Positions 29,313 through 37,808 of a stretch of DNA of 56,949 nt are shown piece after piece. A program made the position numbers and the translations under genes. The DNA is taken from NCBI GenBank assembly GCA_029211065.1, contig JARGFK010000017.1:1-56949 (forward strand). The letters run 5' to 3'. Below the pieces are notes generated by a model. The model worked only from the letters and a program-made list of their open reading frames with translations, ran no database searches and was not told where the DNA came from. The DNA comes from Desulfobacterales bacterium. Its GTDB lineage: Bacteria; Desulfobacterota; Desulfobacteria; Desulfobacterales; JARGFK01. The first letter of the stretch is position 1. Every line of letters begins with the position of its first letter.

Positions 29313-32300
29313 TGATGGCCCGAAGGGAAACATCACCCCGTCGTCCCGCTCACCGGTCTCCCCATCTCAAATTCGATCACCGCTTGGTACTGGTCAACTG
29401 GATGCTCGACTTATTTGATATGGCCACCTTCGACGACATGGGCAAACACCTGCGCGATCCGGCGTTTGAGGGTTTCAATGAGGACGGCGTTTCGCGTTTC
29501 CACCAATGTTTGAAACTCATTTTCGATCTTCCGGAATTACCGCGCGATATTCTTTTGGTTTACGACGGAAACATTGTCCGGCACTGGAGACAGATTACAG
29601 ATAAAAGAAATGCTGATGGTCAAAACCTGTATCCTAAGTATTTTCAGTATTTGTGTCTGCTGTTTACTGAAATCTACCTGGACCGCTATTTCCGTGATCC
29701 CGAGGGGCTCCTGGCTGATCTGAATGCCTATGCAGAACGTTTCAACGCCGGCGATACCCTCCAGCAAAAGGCGATGGGCCAACTATTTGCAGCAGGCCTG
29801 CCGAAGGACGCCCAAATCAAGACCTATACGCCGCAGGACCTGCGGAAGCTTGCTTTTTGGAGCGCCACCGGTTCAGGCAAAACGCTTCTCATGCACGTCA
29901 ATATCCTGCAGTACCTGCATTACCAGAAGCTGAACGGCCGGGACGGCGACATCAACCGGACCATTCTGCTGACGCCGAATGAGAGTTTAAGTTTTCAACA
30001 TCGCGATGAATTCAGGCTGTCCGGTATATTCGCCGATCTCTTTGATAAGGATGCCGGAGGATTGTTTTCGAGGAGCAGCGTTGAAATTATTGACATTCAT
30101 AAGTTGCGCGAAACCACCGGGGAAAAGACCGTATCCATTGACGCCTTTGAAGGCAACAACCTTGTTTTGGTGGATGAAGGCCATCGGGGTACAAGCGGCG
30201 CGGAAGTCGGCCACTGGATGCAGATGCGCAACCGGCTCTGCGAGAAAGGCTTTTCTTTTGAGTATTCCGCCACTTTCGGGCAGGCGATGAAGGCAAGCGG
30301 CAACAAAGATCTGGCCCATGAGTACGCCAAGTGCATCCTCTTCGATTATTCGTACAAGTATTTCTACGGTGACGGTTATGGCAAGGAATATCGCATTCTC
30401 AACCTTGAAGACGACTCGAATAAAGAACACCGGCGGCGGTATCTGACGGCCTGTCTCTTGGCGTTTTACCAGCAGCAGAAGCTGTTTCTGGACAGGCGAG
30501 ATGAACTGCGAAGCTTCCTGATCGAAAAGCCCCTCTGGATATTCGTAGGCGGAAGCGTCACCAAGACGCCGAGAAAGAGGGACGTTTCGGACGTGGTTGA
30601 CATTCTCCTGCTCCTTGCTCGTTTTGTAAGGAATCGCAGCGAAAGCATCCGTTACATAGAAATGCTCCTTAGCGGCAATTCAGGTCTCCATGATGCCAAG
30701 GGGCGCGAGCTTTTTAAAGGGGCTTTCACCTACCTCGGAAAACTCGGGCTTTCCGGGGAACAGGCTTATCAGGACATCTTAATGGTCCTTTTCAACACGC
30801 AGGTAACCGGTGCGCTGCACGTGCGGCGGCTCAAGGCAGGAGGTGAAGCCGAAGGCGAAGTTGCTTTGCATATTGGCGAGGACAATGACCCATTCGGATT
30901 AATTAATGTCGGCGATTCATCGGGTCTGTGCAAGCTTTGCGAAGAGCACGCCAAGGATTTGGCGGTGTCGGATAGTGAATTTTCTGATTCGCTTTTCCGT
31001 CGCGTAAATTCCGGTGATTCAACACTAAACGTACTGATAGGATCAAAAAAATTTTCAGAGGGCTGGTCGAGTTGGCGCGTGAGTACCATGGGCCTCATGA
31101 ACATCGGCAAGAAGGAAGGCTCGCAGATTATCCAGCTTTTCGGCCGCGGCGTCCGCTTGAAGGGATTTGATTTTTGCCTTAAACGAAGCCATCGCATTGT
31201 CGGTTTCATACCGCCAAAGGACATGGAACGCTTGGAAACACTCAACGTATTCGGAATCCACGCGGATTATATGCGGCAGTTCAAAGAATATATGGAAGAC
31301 GAAGGGCTCCCGGCCAATGAAGACCGCATAGAATTTGTACTGCCGGTGGTTAAGAATCTCGGCAAGAAACCACTGAAGACAATCCGCCTAAGGGAAGGCG
31401 TTGACTTCAAAAAACAGGGACCGAAGCCAACCCTTGAGATACCGGATGAACATCTCAAAAAAAACCCTCTTATCATTGATTGGTATCCAAAAATTCAGGC
31501 GCTTGCAAGCGCCCGGGGTCAGGCGGCACTTGATGCGACCGCACCGAACGAAGCCTGGTTCACCGAAGAGCACCTTGCATTCCTTGACATCGAGAAGCTC
31601 TATTTCGATCTTCAAAGGTTTAAGAGCGAGCGCGCCTGGTACAACCTGAACCTGAGTATGGACAGGATACCGGAATTTCTCATTGATAATAGCTGGTATG
31701 TGCTCCATATACCGCAGGAAGAGATGGAAGCGCAGTCATTTGAGCAGGTGCTTCGGTGGCAGGAGATTGCGTCAATGCTACTCCGTAAATACTGTGACCG
31801 GTTTTATAGGGTCAAAAAGGCCGAATTTGAAAAGGATCATCTTGAATACAAGGTGCTTACCGAAAACGATCCCAACTTCATTGAAAACTATATGTTCATG
31901 GTCGATCAGTCGAGGCAGGACATTGTGACCAAGCTTGCGGAGATCAAAAGTATCATTGAAAGGGGGGAATTACGAAACATCGAATTTCAGGGATTTGCCA
32001 CCGTCATGCTGGGACAGCATCTCTATCAGCCGCTGATCTATGTGAACAGCGCTGTCATAGAGGTGAAACCCGTGTCTCTGAATGAGGGCGAGCGGGATTT
32101 CGTTCTGGATCTCCAGCAAAATTGCTCGCAGAACAAGGATTTCTTTAAGGGCAAAGAGCTCTACCTGCTGCGGAACATGTCTCGAGGAAGGGGAATTGGA
32201 TTTTTTGAAGCGGGAAACTTCTATCCGGATTTCATCATGTGGTTGCTCGCGGATGGGAAACAGTACATCAACTTTATCGACCCTAAAGGCTTGCGCAATT

Positions 32301-32545
32301 TGAAAGGTCCTGACGATCCTAAAATCGCGTTTTACAAGACAATTAAATCCATAGAAGATGATCTCCGGTCTCAGGATTCAATGATTACGTTGAATTCCTT
32401 CATCGTTTCCAATACCCGTTTGCCCGAGGTCGGGTGGTGGGACGGTGGTATGACAAAAGAACAGTTCGATGAACAGCACGTTTTCTTCCAGAAGGAAGAC
32501 AAGGATACTTATATTGAAAAGATGCTAAGGATGACGGTTGCGTAA
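29312..32545 (+). CDS. res: Type III-like restriction subunit (Res): DEAD/DEAH helicase-nuclease
   Basis: A 1077-residue superfamily 2 helicase with restriction nuclease. Motif I ATGSGKT is at 185-191, motif II DEGH at 288-291 and a helicase C-terminal motif IIQLFGRGVRLKG near 610. The C-terminal PD-(D/E)xK nuclease has PDF (972-974) and D990-P-K992 in INFIDPKG. Length and order suit type III Res subunits, which translocate on DNA from unmethylated sites and cut with their Mod partner. A second ATG at 29315 has better spacing from GGAAGG and could be the real start. It is the last gene of the island and ends before a strong terminator. Confidence 0.88.
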   Translation: MMARRETSPRRPAHRSPHLKFDHRLVLVNWMLDLFDMATFDDMGKHLRDPAFEGFNEDGVSRFHQCLKLIFDLPELPRDILLVYDGNIVRHWRQITDKRNADGQNLYPKYFQYLCLLFTEIYLDRYFRDPEGLLADLNAYAERFNAGDTLQQKAMGQLFAAGLPKDAQIKTYTPQDLRKLAFWSATGSGKTLLMHVNILQYLHYQKLNGRDGDINRTILLTPNESLSFQHRDEFRLSGIFADLFDKDAGGLFSRSSVEIIDIHKLRETTGEKTVSIDAFEGNNLVLVDEGHRGTSGAEVGHWMQMRNRLCEKGFSFEYSATFGQAMKASGNKDLAHEYAKCILFDYSYKYFYGDGYGKEYRILNLEDDSNKEHRRRYLTACLLAFYQQQKLFLDRRDELRSFLIEKPLWIFVGGSVTKTPRKRDVSDVVDILLLLARFVRNRSESIRYIEMLLSGNSGLHDAKGRELFKGAFTYLGKLGLSGEQAYQDILMVLFNTQVTGALHVRRLKAGGEAEGEVALHIGEDNDPFGLINVGDSSGLCKLCEEHAKDLAVSDSEFSDSLFRRVNSGDSTLNVLIGSKKFSEGWSSWRVSTMGLMNIGKKEGSQIIQLFGRGVRLKGFDFCLKRSHRIVGFIPPKDMERLETLNVFGIHADYMRQFKEYMEDEGLPANEDRIEFVLPVVKNLGKKPLKTIRLREGVDFKKQGPKPTLEIPDEHLKKNPLIIDWYPKIQALASARGQAALDATAPNEAWFTEEHLAFLDIEKLYFDLQRFKSERAWYNLNLSMDRIPEFLIDNSWYVLHIPQEEMEAQSFEQVLRWQEIASMLLRKYCDRFYRVKKAEFEKDHLEYKVLTENDPNFIENYMFMVDQSRQDIVTKLAEIKSIIERGELRNIEFQGFATVMLGQHLYQPLIYVNSAVIEVKPVSLNEGERDFVLDLQQNCSQNKDFFKGKELYLLRNMSRGRGIGFFEAGNFYPDFIMWLLADGKQYINFIDPKGLRNLKGPDDPKIAFYKTIKSIEDDLRSQDSMITLNSFIVSNTRLPEVGWWDGGMTKEQFDEQHVFFQKEDKDTYIEKMLRMTVA

Positions 32546-32621
32546 GAAATGGATGCGTATTCAGGTGGAGTGCGACAAAGCTACAGCACCGGAGTAAACA
32601 TGAAACAGATCGAAAACAGCA

Positions 32622-32653
32622 AAAAAGGAGGCATCTTTGGATGCCTCCTTTTT
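32622..32653 (+). terminator. Intrinsic terminator closing the Mod-Res island
   Basis: A perfect 14-base stem, AAAAAGGAGGCATC (32622-32635) with its complement at 32640-32653, around TTTG. A-rich and T-rich flanks make it usable from both sides, including for the convergent FAH gene. Confidence 0.88.
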
Positions 32654-32687
32654 GGATTTTAATCCCGTATTCGCCGGCAGGCTGATT

Positions 32688-33632
32688 TTATTCTTTCGTA
32701 ATGGGATTTCGCATGACCCCGAGTTTCTCGATCTCGGTTTCCATGATATCCCCGGGGTTCATAAATGTCGGCGGCTTGCGATCCTTGGCCAGACCGCCGG
32801 GCGTGCCGGTTGCCACCACGTCGCCGGGTTCCAGTGTAAAAACTTGCGAGCAGAAGGCCATGAGCTGGGGAACCGTGTGCACCAGCTGCTTCGTATTCGA
32901 TTCCTGCAAAACCTTGCCGTTCACCTTCAGCTTCACGGAAAGATTGTGCGGATCGGGCAATTCATCGGTCGTCAGCAGAAAGGGCCCCATCGGGGCAAAG
33001 GCGTCAAAGCTCTTTCCCCTGAGATTTTGCCCATCCCGCTTGGTCAGGTCGCTGGCGCTGACGTCATTAAGCGCCATGTAGCCGGCAATGTAATCGTAAG
33101 CCTTTTCTTCCGGCACATGCTTGCAGCGCTTGCCCACAACAAATGCGAGCTCCGCTTCATATCCCAGGCAGATGGTCATGGCCGGCCGGGGAATCGGATC
33201 ATCATAGGCGGCCACCGCATTGGCAAACTTGGCGAACAGCATGGGTTCTTTATGGGGCTGCATGCCGAGCTCCTTTAGAAAATCGTGATAATTATGGCCC
33301 ACGCAAATAATCTTGGAGGGCTTTAGAACCGGCGCCAGCAGTTTAACCTGATCCAGCGGAGAAACGATATTCAAGCCTCTTACCTGACTCGATTTCGCCC
33401 CCTGGGACGCGACCCAGCGCAGCGCTTCCCGGGCGGCCTGCATGGATTCGCCTTCACCTTCCAAAAACCGGACGGTTTCCGGCGGAACCATGAGAGCCGC
33501 CTTCTGACGCGCCCGGCCTTCTCCCCGGCTCTCCAGCACGGCCTCACAGGCCAGATTCAAATCAACAACTTCATTTTCATTCAGGGAGCCGAGCCTTGCA
33601 TCCCCGGTCTTTTGAAACATTACCAACTTCAT
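32688..33632 (-). CDS. Fumarylacetoacetate hydrolase-family protein
   Basis: A 314-residue FAH-superfamily enzyme. Members hydrolyse or decarboxylate 2-oxo acids such as acylpyruvates, 2-oxo-hept-3-ene-dioate or oxaloacetate, using a divalent metal. The C-terminal FAH domain shows ICVGHNYHDFLKELG, metal-ligand region YEAELAFVVGKRC (two acidic ligands), GYMALNDVSASDLT, and the late block FTLEPGDVVATGTPGGLA. Of two near ATGs, the inner one (33632) has GGAG at the right distance; the outer (33638) abuts it. It is followed by the shared terminator. Neighbours do not reveal the pathway. Confidence 0.87.
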   Translation of the reverse strand: MKLVMFQKTGDARLGSLNENEVVDLNLACEAVLESRGEGRARQKAALMVPPETVRFLEGEGESMQAAREALRWVASQGAKSSQVRGLNIVSPLDQVKLLAPVLKPSKIICVGHNYHDFLKELGMQPHKEPMLFAKFANAVAAYDDPIPRPAMTICLGYEAELAFVVGKRCKHVPEEKAYDYIAGYMALNDVSASDLTKRDGQNLRGKSFDAFAPMGPFLLTTDELPDPHNLSVKLKVNGKVLQESNTKQLVHTVPQLMAFCSQVFTLEPGDVVATGTPGGLAKDRKPPTFMNPGDIMETEIEKLGVMRNPITKE

Positions 33633-33827
33633 GGTCATCTCCTTTGAATTTTTTGTATGACAGTGAAATTATTAAAATATTGGCAACTGCGCGTGGTACC
33701 AGCCAAAGCGGTATGCCGACAGTGTTGCGGTCAGAACCAAGTATAGTCACGAAAAAATCAGAAACAACCCGGGCACCACTGCGCTATGGGCAGCATAACG
33801 CCGCCGGTTTAGGGACGAAGCGGGGGA

Positions 33828-34232
33828 CTATGCCGGGAATTTAAACAGACGAACATGCAGCTTTCGGGTGCGCGGACCGTCAAATTCACAAAAAAATATG
33901 CCCTGCCAGGTTCCCAGCTGCAGGCTGCCGCTTTCAATGGCGATCATTTCTGAAGCGCCCACTAGGGTCGCCTTGACGTGGGCCGCTGAATTTCCCTCCA
34001 GGTGCCGGTAGCCCGCCTCCCAGGGAACGATTTTATTCAACACCATCAGAATGTCCGACCGGACGCTGGGGTCCGCGCTTTCATTTATCGTAACAGCCGC
34101 CGTGGTGTGGGGCACATACAGCATGCAAAGCCCGTCGGCAACCCCCTGTGAACGAACCAAGTGCTGTATTTCAGCGGTGATGTCAATCAGTTCCGTTTTT
34201 GCTTTGGTTTTTACCGTTATCGAAGTTTTCAT
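33828..34232 (-). CDS. YjbQ/UPF0047 family protein
   Basis: A 134-residue member of the YjbQ (UPF0047) family, a compact beta-barrel trimer. A role as secondary thiamine-phosphate synthase has been reported for the E. coli member. Conserved blocks are LCMLYVPHTTAAVTINESADPSVRSD, HLEGNSAAHVKATLVG and the C-terminal GTWQGIFFCEFDGPRTRKL. Length is typical. It lies downstream of the dsrC terminator and is probably transcribed separately. No thiamine genes are near. Confidence 0.9.
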   Translation of the reverse strand: MKTSITVKTKAKTELIDITAEIQHLVRSQGVADGLCMLYVPHTTAAVTINESADPSVRSDILMVLNKIVPWEAGYRHLEGNSAAHVKATLVGASEMIAIESGSLQLGTWQGIFFCEFDGPRTRKLHVRLFKFPA

Positions 34233-34337
34233 AAATATCCCACGACCAAATCGGCTTTTGAAAAGGGTTATAATTGAAACGGAATTGTCCGGCGGCTGAA
34301 TCGGAAAGTATTGTTGGCAACCATATACCAGCCCCCC

Positions 34338-34375
34338 TAAAAAAAGAGGCCCTGCGATTTTCGCAGGGCCTCTTT
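34338..34375 (-). terminator. Terminator downstream of dsrC
   Basis: A 15-base stem (34343-34357 with 34361-34375; core GAGGCCCTGCG) around a three-base loop, with a run of A on the plus strand at 34339-34345 giving the U-tract for minus-strand transcripts. It separates dsrC from yjbQ. Confidence 0.88.
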
Positions 34376-34409
34376 ACGGTCTTATAAAGGTATGTACCGA
34401 CTTGTGGTG

Positions 34410-34727
34410 TTACACGCAGCCGGTCGGTTTGGGGAGACCGGCCATCTTGCATGCGCCCTTGCCGGGTCCGGACGGAAACAGTTCGTAGATATGTTTCAGC
34501 TTAAAACCCGTTACCTTGGAAAGTACCCGGACCATCGGCGCAATTCCGTTTTTCTTGTAATAGTCCTGGAGTACATTGAGGACTTGCCAGTGTTCTTCCG
34601 ACAACTCATCAATCCCTTCTTCTTTTTTGACAAATTGAACCCATTCGGGGCACCAGTTTTCAAAATTGTCAATAAATCCGTCTTCATCTATAACAAACTT
34701 TTTTCCTCCAAAATCAACTTCTGGCAT
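34410..34727 (-). CDS. dsrC: DsrC, sulfur-carrier partner of dissimilatory sulfite reductase
   Basis: A 105-residue DsrC/TusE-family protein. The flexible C-terminal arm carries both conserved cysteines, Cys93 and Cys104, in GPGKGACKMAGLPKPTGCV. Two cysteines separate true DsrC from TusE. In sulfate reducers it accepts the sulfur formed by DsrAB as a trisulfide, which is then reduced by membrane or Hdr-like complexes. Earlier blocks (FIDNFENWCPEWVQFV, YKKNGIAPMVRVLSK) fit the family. AAAAGGAGG precedes the ATG. The gene lies directly after the hdr-flx cluster but has its own promoter and terminator, so high independent expression is expected. The position supports DsrC as a partner of the Hdr complex. 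Confidence 0.95.
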   Translation of the reverse strand: MPEVDFGGKKFVIDEDGFIDNFENWCPEWVQFVKKEEGIDELSEEHWQVLNVLQDYYKKNGIAPMVRVLSKVTGFKLKHIYELFPSGPGKGACKMAGLPKPTGCV

Positions 34728-34801
34728 TAAACAACCCTCCTTTTATGGAATAATTATATATTGGCTTGCCGCCTTATCAGGCTTTGATTTTATATCGTGC
34801 T

Positions 34802-34830
34802 TATCTATACGATAGAATCCTCAATGTCAA
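34802..34830 (-). promoter_or_regulatory. Promoter of dsrC
   Basis: On the minus strand TTGACA (34825-34830) is followed by TAGATA at 17 bases (34802-34807) or TATAGA at 15 bases. It sits in the 114-base gap between flxA and dsrC. Confidence 0.6.
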
Positions 34831-34841
34831 TATGAAATTTA

Positions 34842-35687
34842 TCAGTATTCCCTGGGCATCCCGTTGAGCTGGGCCAGGGTAAAAACCGGGCCGTCCTTGC
34901 AGACAAATTCCTTGCCGATATTGCACCGGCCGCAGATGCCGATGCCGCATTTCATCCGCATCTCCAGGGACATGATGATATGGTCGTGCCCGTAATTGAG
35001 CTTGTCCAGAACCGGCTGGGTAAACTTGATCATGATCGGCGGTCCGCACACGATCGCATAGGTGTCGGCATTCCCGGGCGGGGCCTTTTGCTCGGTAATG
35101 GTGGGGACAAATCCCACATTGTATTTCCAATCCGGGTCATCGCTGGCATCTACGGTAATGTGAACGTTGATGTCGTCACGTTCTTCCCAGGCCGCCAGTT
35201 CTTTCCGGTAAAGGAGCATGCCGGGCGACCGCGCCCCGTAGATCACATGGATATCCTTAAAATCCTTTCGGTTGGCCGGGTCCAGCATGTAGACAATGGA
35301 GGACCGCAGGGTGGTAAAGGCAAAACCGCCGCCGATAATGACAACGTTTTTTCCTTTCAGCCTCTCCCAGGGATACCAGTTGCCCAGCGGGCCCCGGAGG
35401 CCCATGATGTCCCCCGCCTTCATGGCGTGCAGATAAGACGACACCAGGCCGACCTTGTTGACGGTGAACATGACAAATCCCTTCTCGGTGGGAGACGACG
35501 CAATTCCGATGGGGATTTCGCCCTTGCCGGTCACGGAGAGCTCGGCAAACTGCCCGGCCTGGTATGCAAATTTCTGCTCATCTTCAGGATTTAAAAAAAC
35601 AAAACGGAATGTTTTAAGATTTTTATCTACGGTTTCAGTGATGATTTCATCAATGCGAACCGGATATGGCAAATATGGATTGAGCAC
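34842..35687 (-). CDS. flxA: FAD/NAD(P)-binding oxidoreductase subunit (FlxA-like)
   Basis: A 281-residue ferredoxin-reductase-fold subunit: FAD domain (about 10-100, with GQFAELSV and GLRGPLGNWYP), NAD-binding domain with NVVIIGGGFAFTTLRS, and a C-terminal cysteine cluster MRMKCGIGICGRCNIGKEFVCKDG for a [2Fe-2S] centre, as in dihydroorotate dehydrogenase electron-transfer and sulfhydrogenase gamma subunits. In Desulfovibrio FlxA brings NADH electrons into the FlxABCD-HdrABC complex. A GTG at 35687 is chosen because AAGGGGG precedes it by six bases; a GTG five codons upstream is less well placed. It is the last gene of the hdr-flx run before dsrC. Confidence 0.88.
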   Translation of the reverse strand: MLNPYLPYPVRIDEIITETVDKNLKTFRFVFLNPEDEQKFAYQAGQFAELSVTGKGEIPIGIASSPTEKGFVMFTVNKVGLVSSYLHAMKAGDIMGLRGPLGNWYPWERLKGKNVVIIGGGFAFTTLRSSIVYMLDPANRKDFKDIHVIYGARSPGMLLYRKELAAWEERDDINVHITVDASDDPDWKYNVGFVPTITEQKAPPGNADTYAIVCGPPIMIKFTQPVLDKLNYGHDHIIMSLEMRMKCGIGICGRCNIGKEFVCKDGPVFTLAQLNGMPREY

Positions 35688-35732
35688 CGCATCCCCCTTC
35701 ACCCGGAAATTTTACCGGGGCAACACGAAATG

Positions 35733-36773
35733 TTACCGGCAAGTTTCGTAACTGTTCATCAGTTCACAGACGCGTCGGATATCAATATTGACCGGGCACT
35801 GGCGAATACACCGGCCGCAGCCCACGCATTGAATGCCGCTGCTGTATTTATCTAAATAATATTTAAGTTTGTGCATAAACCGCTGCCGCACCCGCTTGGT
35901 CTTTGTATTTCGCGGATTGTGGCCGGACCCGTGAAAGGTAAAGAGCGGATACATGCAGCTGTCCCAGTTGCGCATCCGAAGGCCCGACTTTCCGCTGACC
36001 TCGTCCTGAATGTCGAAACACCAGCAGGTCGGACAGACATAGGTACAGGTCCCGCAATTGATGCAGCTAAAGGCCACTTCGTCCCAAAAAGGGGCGTCAA
36101 ACAACTCCGGAATGGTCTTTTCCGCCAGCCGGTCGGTTTGAACGGCCGTGCGGATTCGGCTCTCAGCCTCGGTTTTCAGCGCGTCGATGGGGCCGCTGTC
36201 AGCCGCTTCGCCCCACCCTGCAGTTTTCAAAAAACTTTCCCCTTTAGCGGTAATCGCCTTTGCCAGAAAAGCGTCCGTCTCTTCCACCAGCAGGACATCC
36301 AGCCCTTCCTCGCCAAACGGACCGCAGCCGGCCGTGGTGCAGAAACAGGTCTGACAGGGCTGCCGGCAGGCCAGCCCCACCAGGGTTGTGCCCTCATAGG
36401 CCCGCACCCAGTAAATATCCCGGTATTCGGGCGTGTCAAAATTTCTTTTTACCAGCAAAAAAGCGGCCGCATCACAGGGCCGGATGCCGAGGATCGCCAT
36501 GGGCATGGTATTGCCGGCAACCTCTTTCAGGATATGATGGTCTTCCTTGTTTTCATCCAGGGTGTAGTGAAACATCACCTCTGTCTGGGGATAAATGATC
36601 GCTTTGGGGGACAACCGGGTATTCTGAAAATTAAAATCCGGGAGAATGCCTTTTTCCAGCAGGTCAAAGTTGTGAAACCCGTCCGCTTTAACCGGACCGT
36701 ACAGGCGATACCCGCTTTTCAATGCCTCGATTCCTTCGGTCCACTTTTGCTTGTCTATTCTTACACCCTTCAT
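35733..36773 (-). CDS. 4Fe-4S dicluster subunit of the Flx/Hdr complex (hydrogenase-beta-like)
   Basis: A 346-residue iron-sulfur protein like the beta subunits of sulfhydrogenases and Flx proteins. A first set of cysteines (ACRQPCQTCFCTTAGCG, near 130-147) is followed by two [4Fe-4S] motifs, CINCGTCTYVCPTCWCFD (near 235-252) and CVGCGRCIRQCP (near 320-331). It should pass electrons between FlxA, which starts 46 bases downstream, and the other Fe-S subunits. The ATG at 36773 has AAGGG eight bases upstream; a GTG three codons earlier is possible. The Hdr-like order of genes makes it FlxB or FlxC; the exact letter is not certain. Confidence 0.85.
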   Translation of the reverse strand: MKGVRIDKQKWTEGIEALKSGYRLYGPVKADGFHNFDLLEKGILPDFNFQNTRLSPKAIIYPQTEVMFHYTLDENKEDHHILKEVAGNTMPMAILGIRPCDAAAFLLVKRNFDTPEYRDIYWVRAYEGTTLVGLACRQPCQTCFCTTAGCGPFGEEGLDVLLVEETDAFLAKAITAKGESFLKTAGWGEAADSGPIDALKTEAESRIRTAVQTDRLAEKTIPELFDAPFWDEVAFSCINCGTCTYVCPTCWCFDIQDEVSGKSGLRMRNWDSCMYPLFTFHGSGHNPRNTKTKRVRQRFMHKLKYYLDKYSSGIQCVGCGRCIRQCPVNIDIRRVCELMNSYETCR

Positions 36774-36858
36774 GTGATGCACCCTTTATCTCAAAGCGGT
36801 CACTTGTTAGCAATGGCGCCTTGCGCCAAACAGCCCTGGACGAACGACAGCCATGAAT

Positions 36859-37806
36859 TTATTTGATAAATTTATCCGGATCATCGGGTCTATAGGTATC
36901 CAGCGGCGGTCTGACCTCCAGCGACAGGCCCGCCTCCCATTTGAACAGCGCCAGACAGTCTTTTTCCAGTTTTTTGGTCAGGAGCCGGACCCTGATCCCC
37001 ACCGGGCAGGCCCGTTCACAGGCGCCGCAGTCCGTACAGCGGCCGGCGCAATGATACGCCCTTAAGAAATGAAATGTTCTGACATCGGTCGGGTCCTGGC
37101 CTTTGCCGACCCACTGGGGCCGGGATTCATCCACAAAGCAGGTGGGGCAGTAGCACAGGGGGCAGGCATTGCGGCAGGCATAGCAGCGGATGCACCCGGC
37201 CAGCAGCTCGTCAAAAAATTGATATTTTTCTTCCGCCGGCAGCCCTTCGATCCGGCGGACGTCCGCATACCGGTCCACGCCCTCCTGCTCCTTAACCGGC
37301 TCTGCCGCCAGTTCATCGTATTCCACCGGATTGCGGTGGCTGCAGGTGGTGCAGTTGTCCTGGAGCACGTCCGGTTTTTTAAAGGTCTTTTCAGTTTCGC
37401 CCCCCTTGACCACGATCCCGTCGCCCGTCTCAGCAACGCTCTCTATTTCAGCATACAACATCCCGGCAATTTTCCGCCGGTCGATCATCCCTTTGCAGGG
37501 GACCCCGATAATATAGAGCTGCTCCCTTTTGATCTTGTTTTCAATGACATGGGTGACAATATTGCGGGAATCGCACCCCTTGGCCACAATGCCGATTTTT
37601 CCCTTGCGGTCGGCCAGGTAATTCGCCAGATTGATGCCGCAGTTGCTGTCCCACACCAGATTTTTCACATCCTCGGGCTTTTGGACGAAGTGCGGTTCAT
37701 TCATCAGCGGCACGGTCCCCCTGCGAAACCCGATCACCATTTCGACCGTGCCTTCCTTTAAAATCTTTTCGGCTATTTTCCGGATGGTATCAATGTATTC
37801 CAGCAT
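36859..37806 (-). CDS. 4Fe-4S dicluster subunit of the Flx/Hdr complex (FrhB-like N-terminus)
   Basis: A 315-residue protein. Its N-terminal 200 residues resemble coenzyme F420-hydrogenase beta/FrhB-like folds (GIVAKGCDSRNIVTHVIENKI, IGVPCKGMIDRRKI), including a cysteine pair DNCTTCSHRNP. The C-terminal part has CIRCYACRNACPLCYCPTC and CTDCGACERACPVGI, for two [4Fe-4S] clusters. It starts three bases after the mvhD stop, so the two are coupled. In Hdr-linked complexes such subunits often bind flavin or hand electrons to the HdrA flavin. It is the second Flx Fe-S subunit. Confidence 0.85.
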   Translation of the reverse strand: MLEYIDTIRKIAEKILKEGTVEMVIGFRRGTVPLMNEPHFVQKPEDVKNLVWDSNCGINLANYLADRKGKIGIVAKGCDSRNIVTHVIENKIKREQLYIIGVPCKGMIDRRKIAGMLYAEIESVAETGDGIVVKGGETEKTFKKPDVLQDNCTTCSHRNPVEYDELAAEPVKEQEGVDRYADVRRIEGLPAEEKYQFFDELLAGCIRCYACRNACPLCYCPTCFVDESRPQWVGKGQDPTDVRTFHFLRAYHCAGRCTDCGACERACPVGIRVRLLTKKLEKDCLALFKWEAGLSLEVRPPLDTYRPDDPDKFIK

Positions 37807-37808
37807 GT

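Noticed and set aside
24415-32545. Island as BREX or DISARM
   Set aside because: No pglZ/brxC or drmA/drmB-type genes; methylase and helicase-nuclease have type III Mod/Res motif order.
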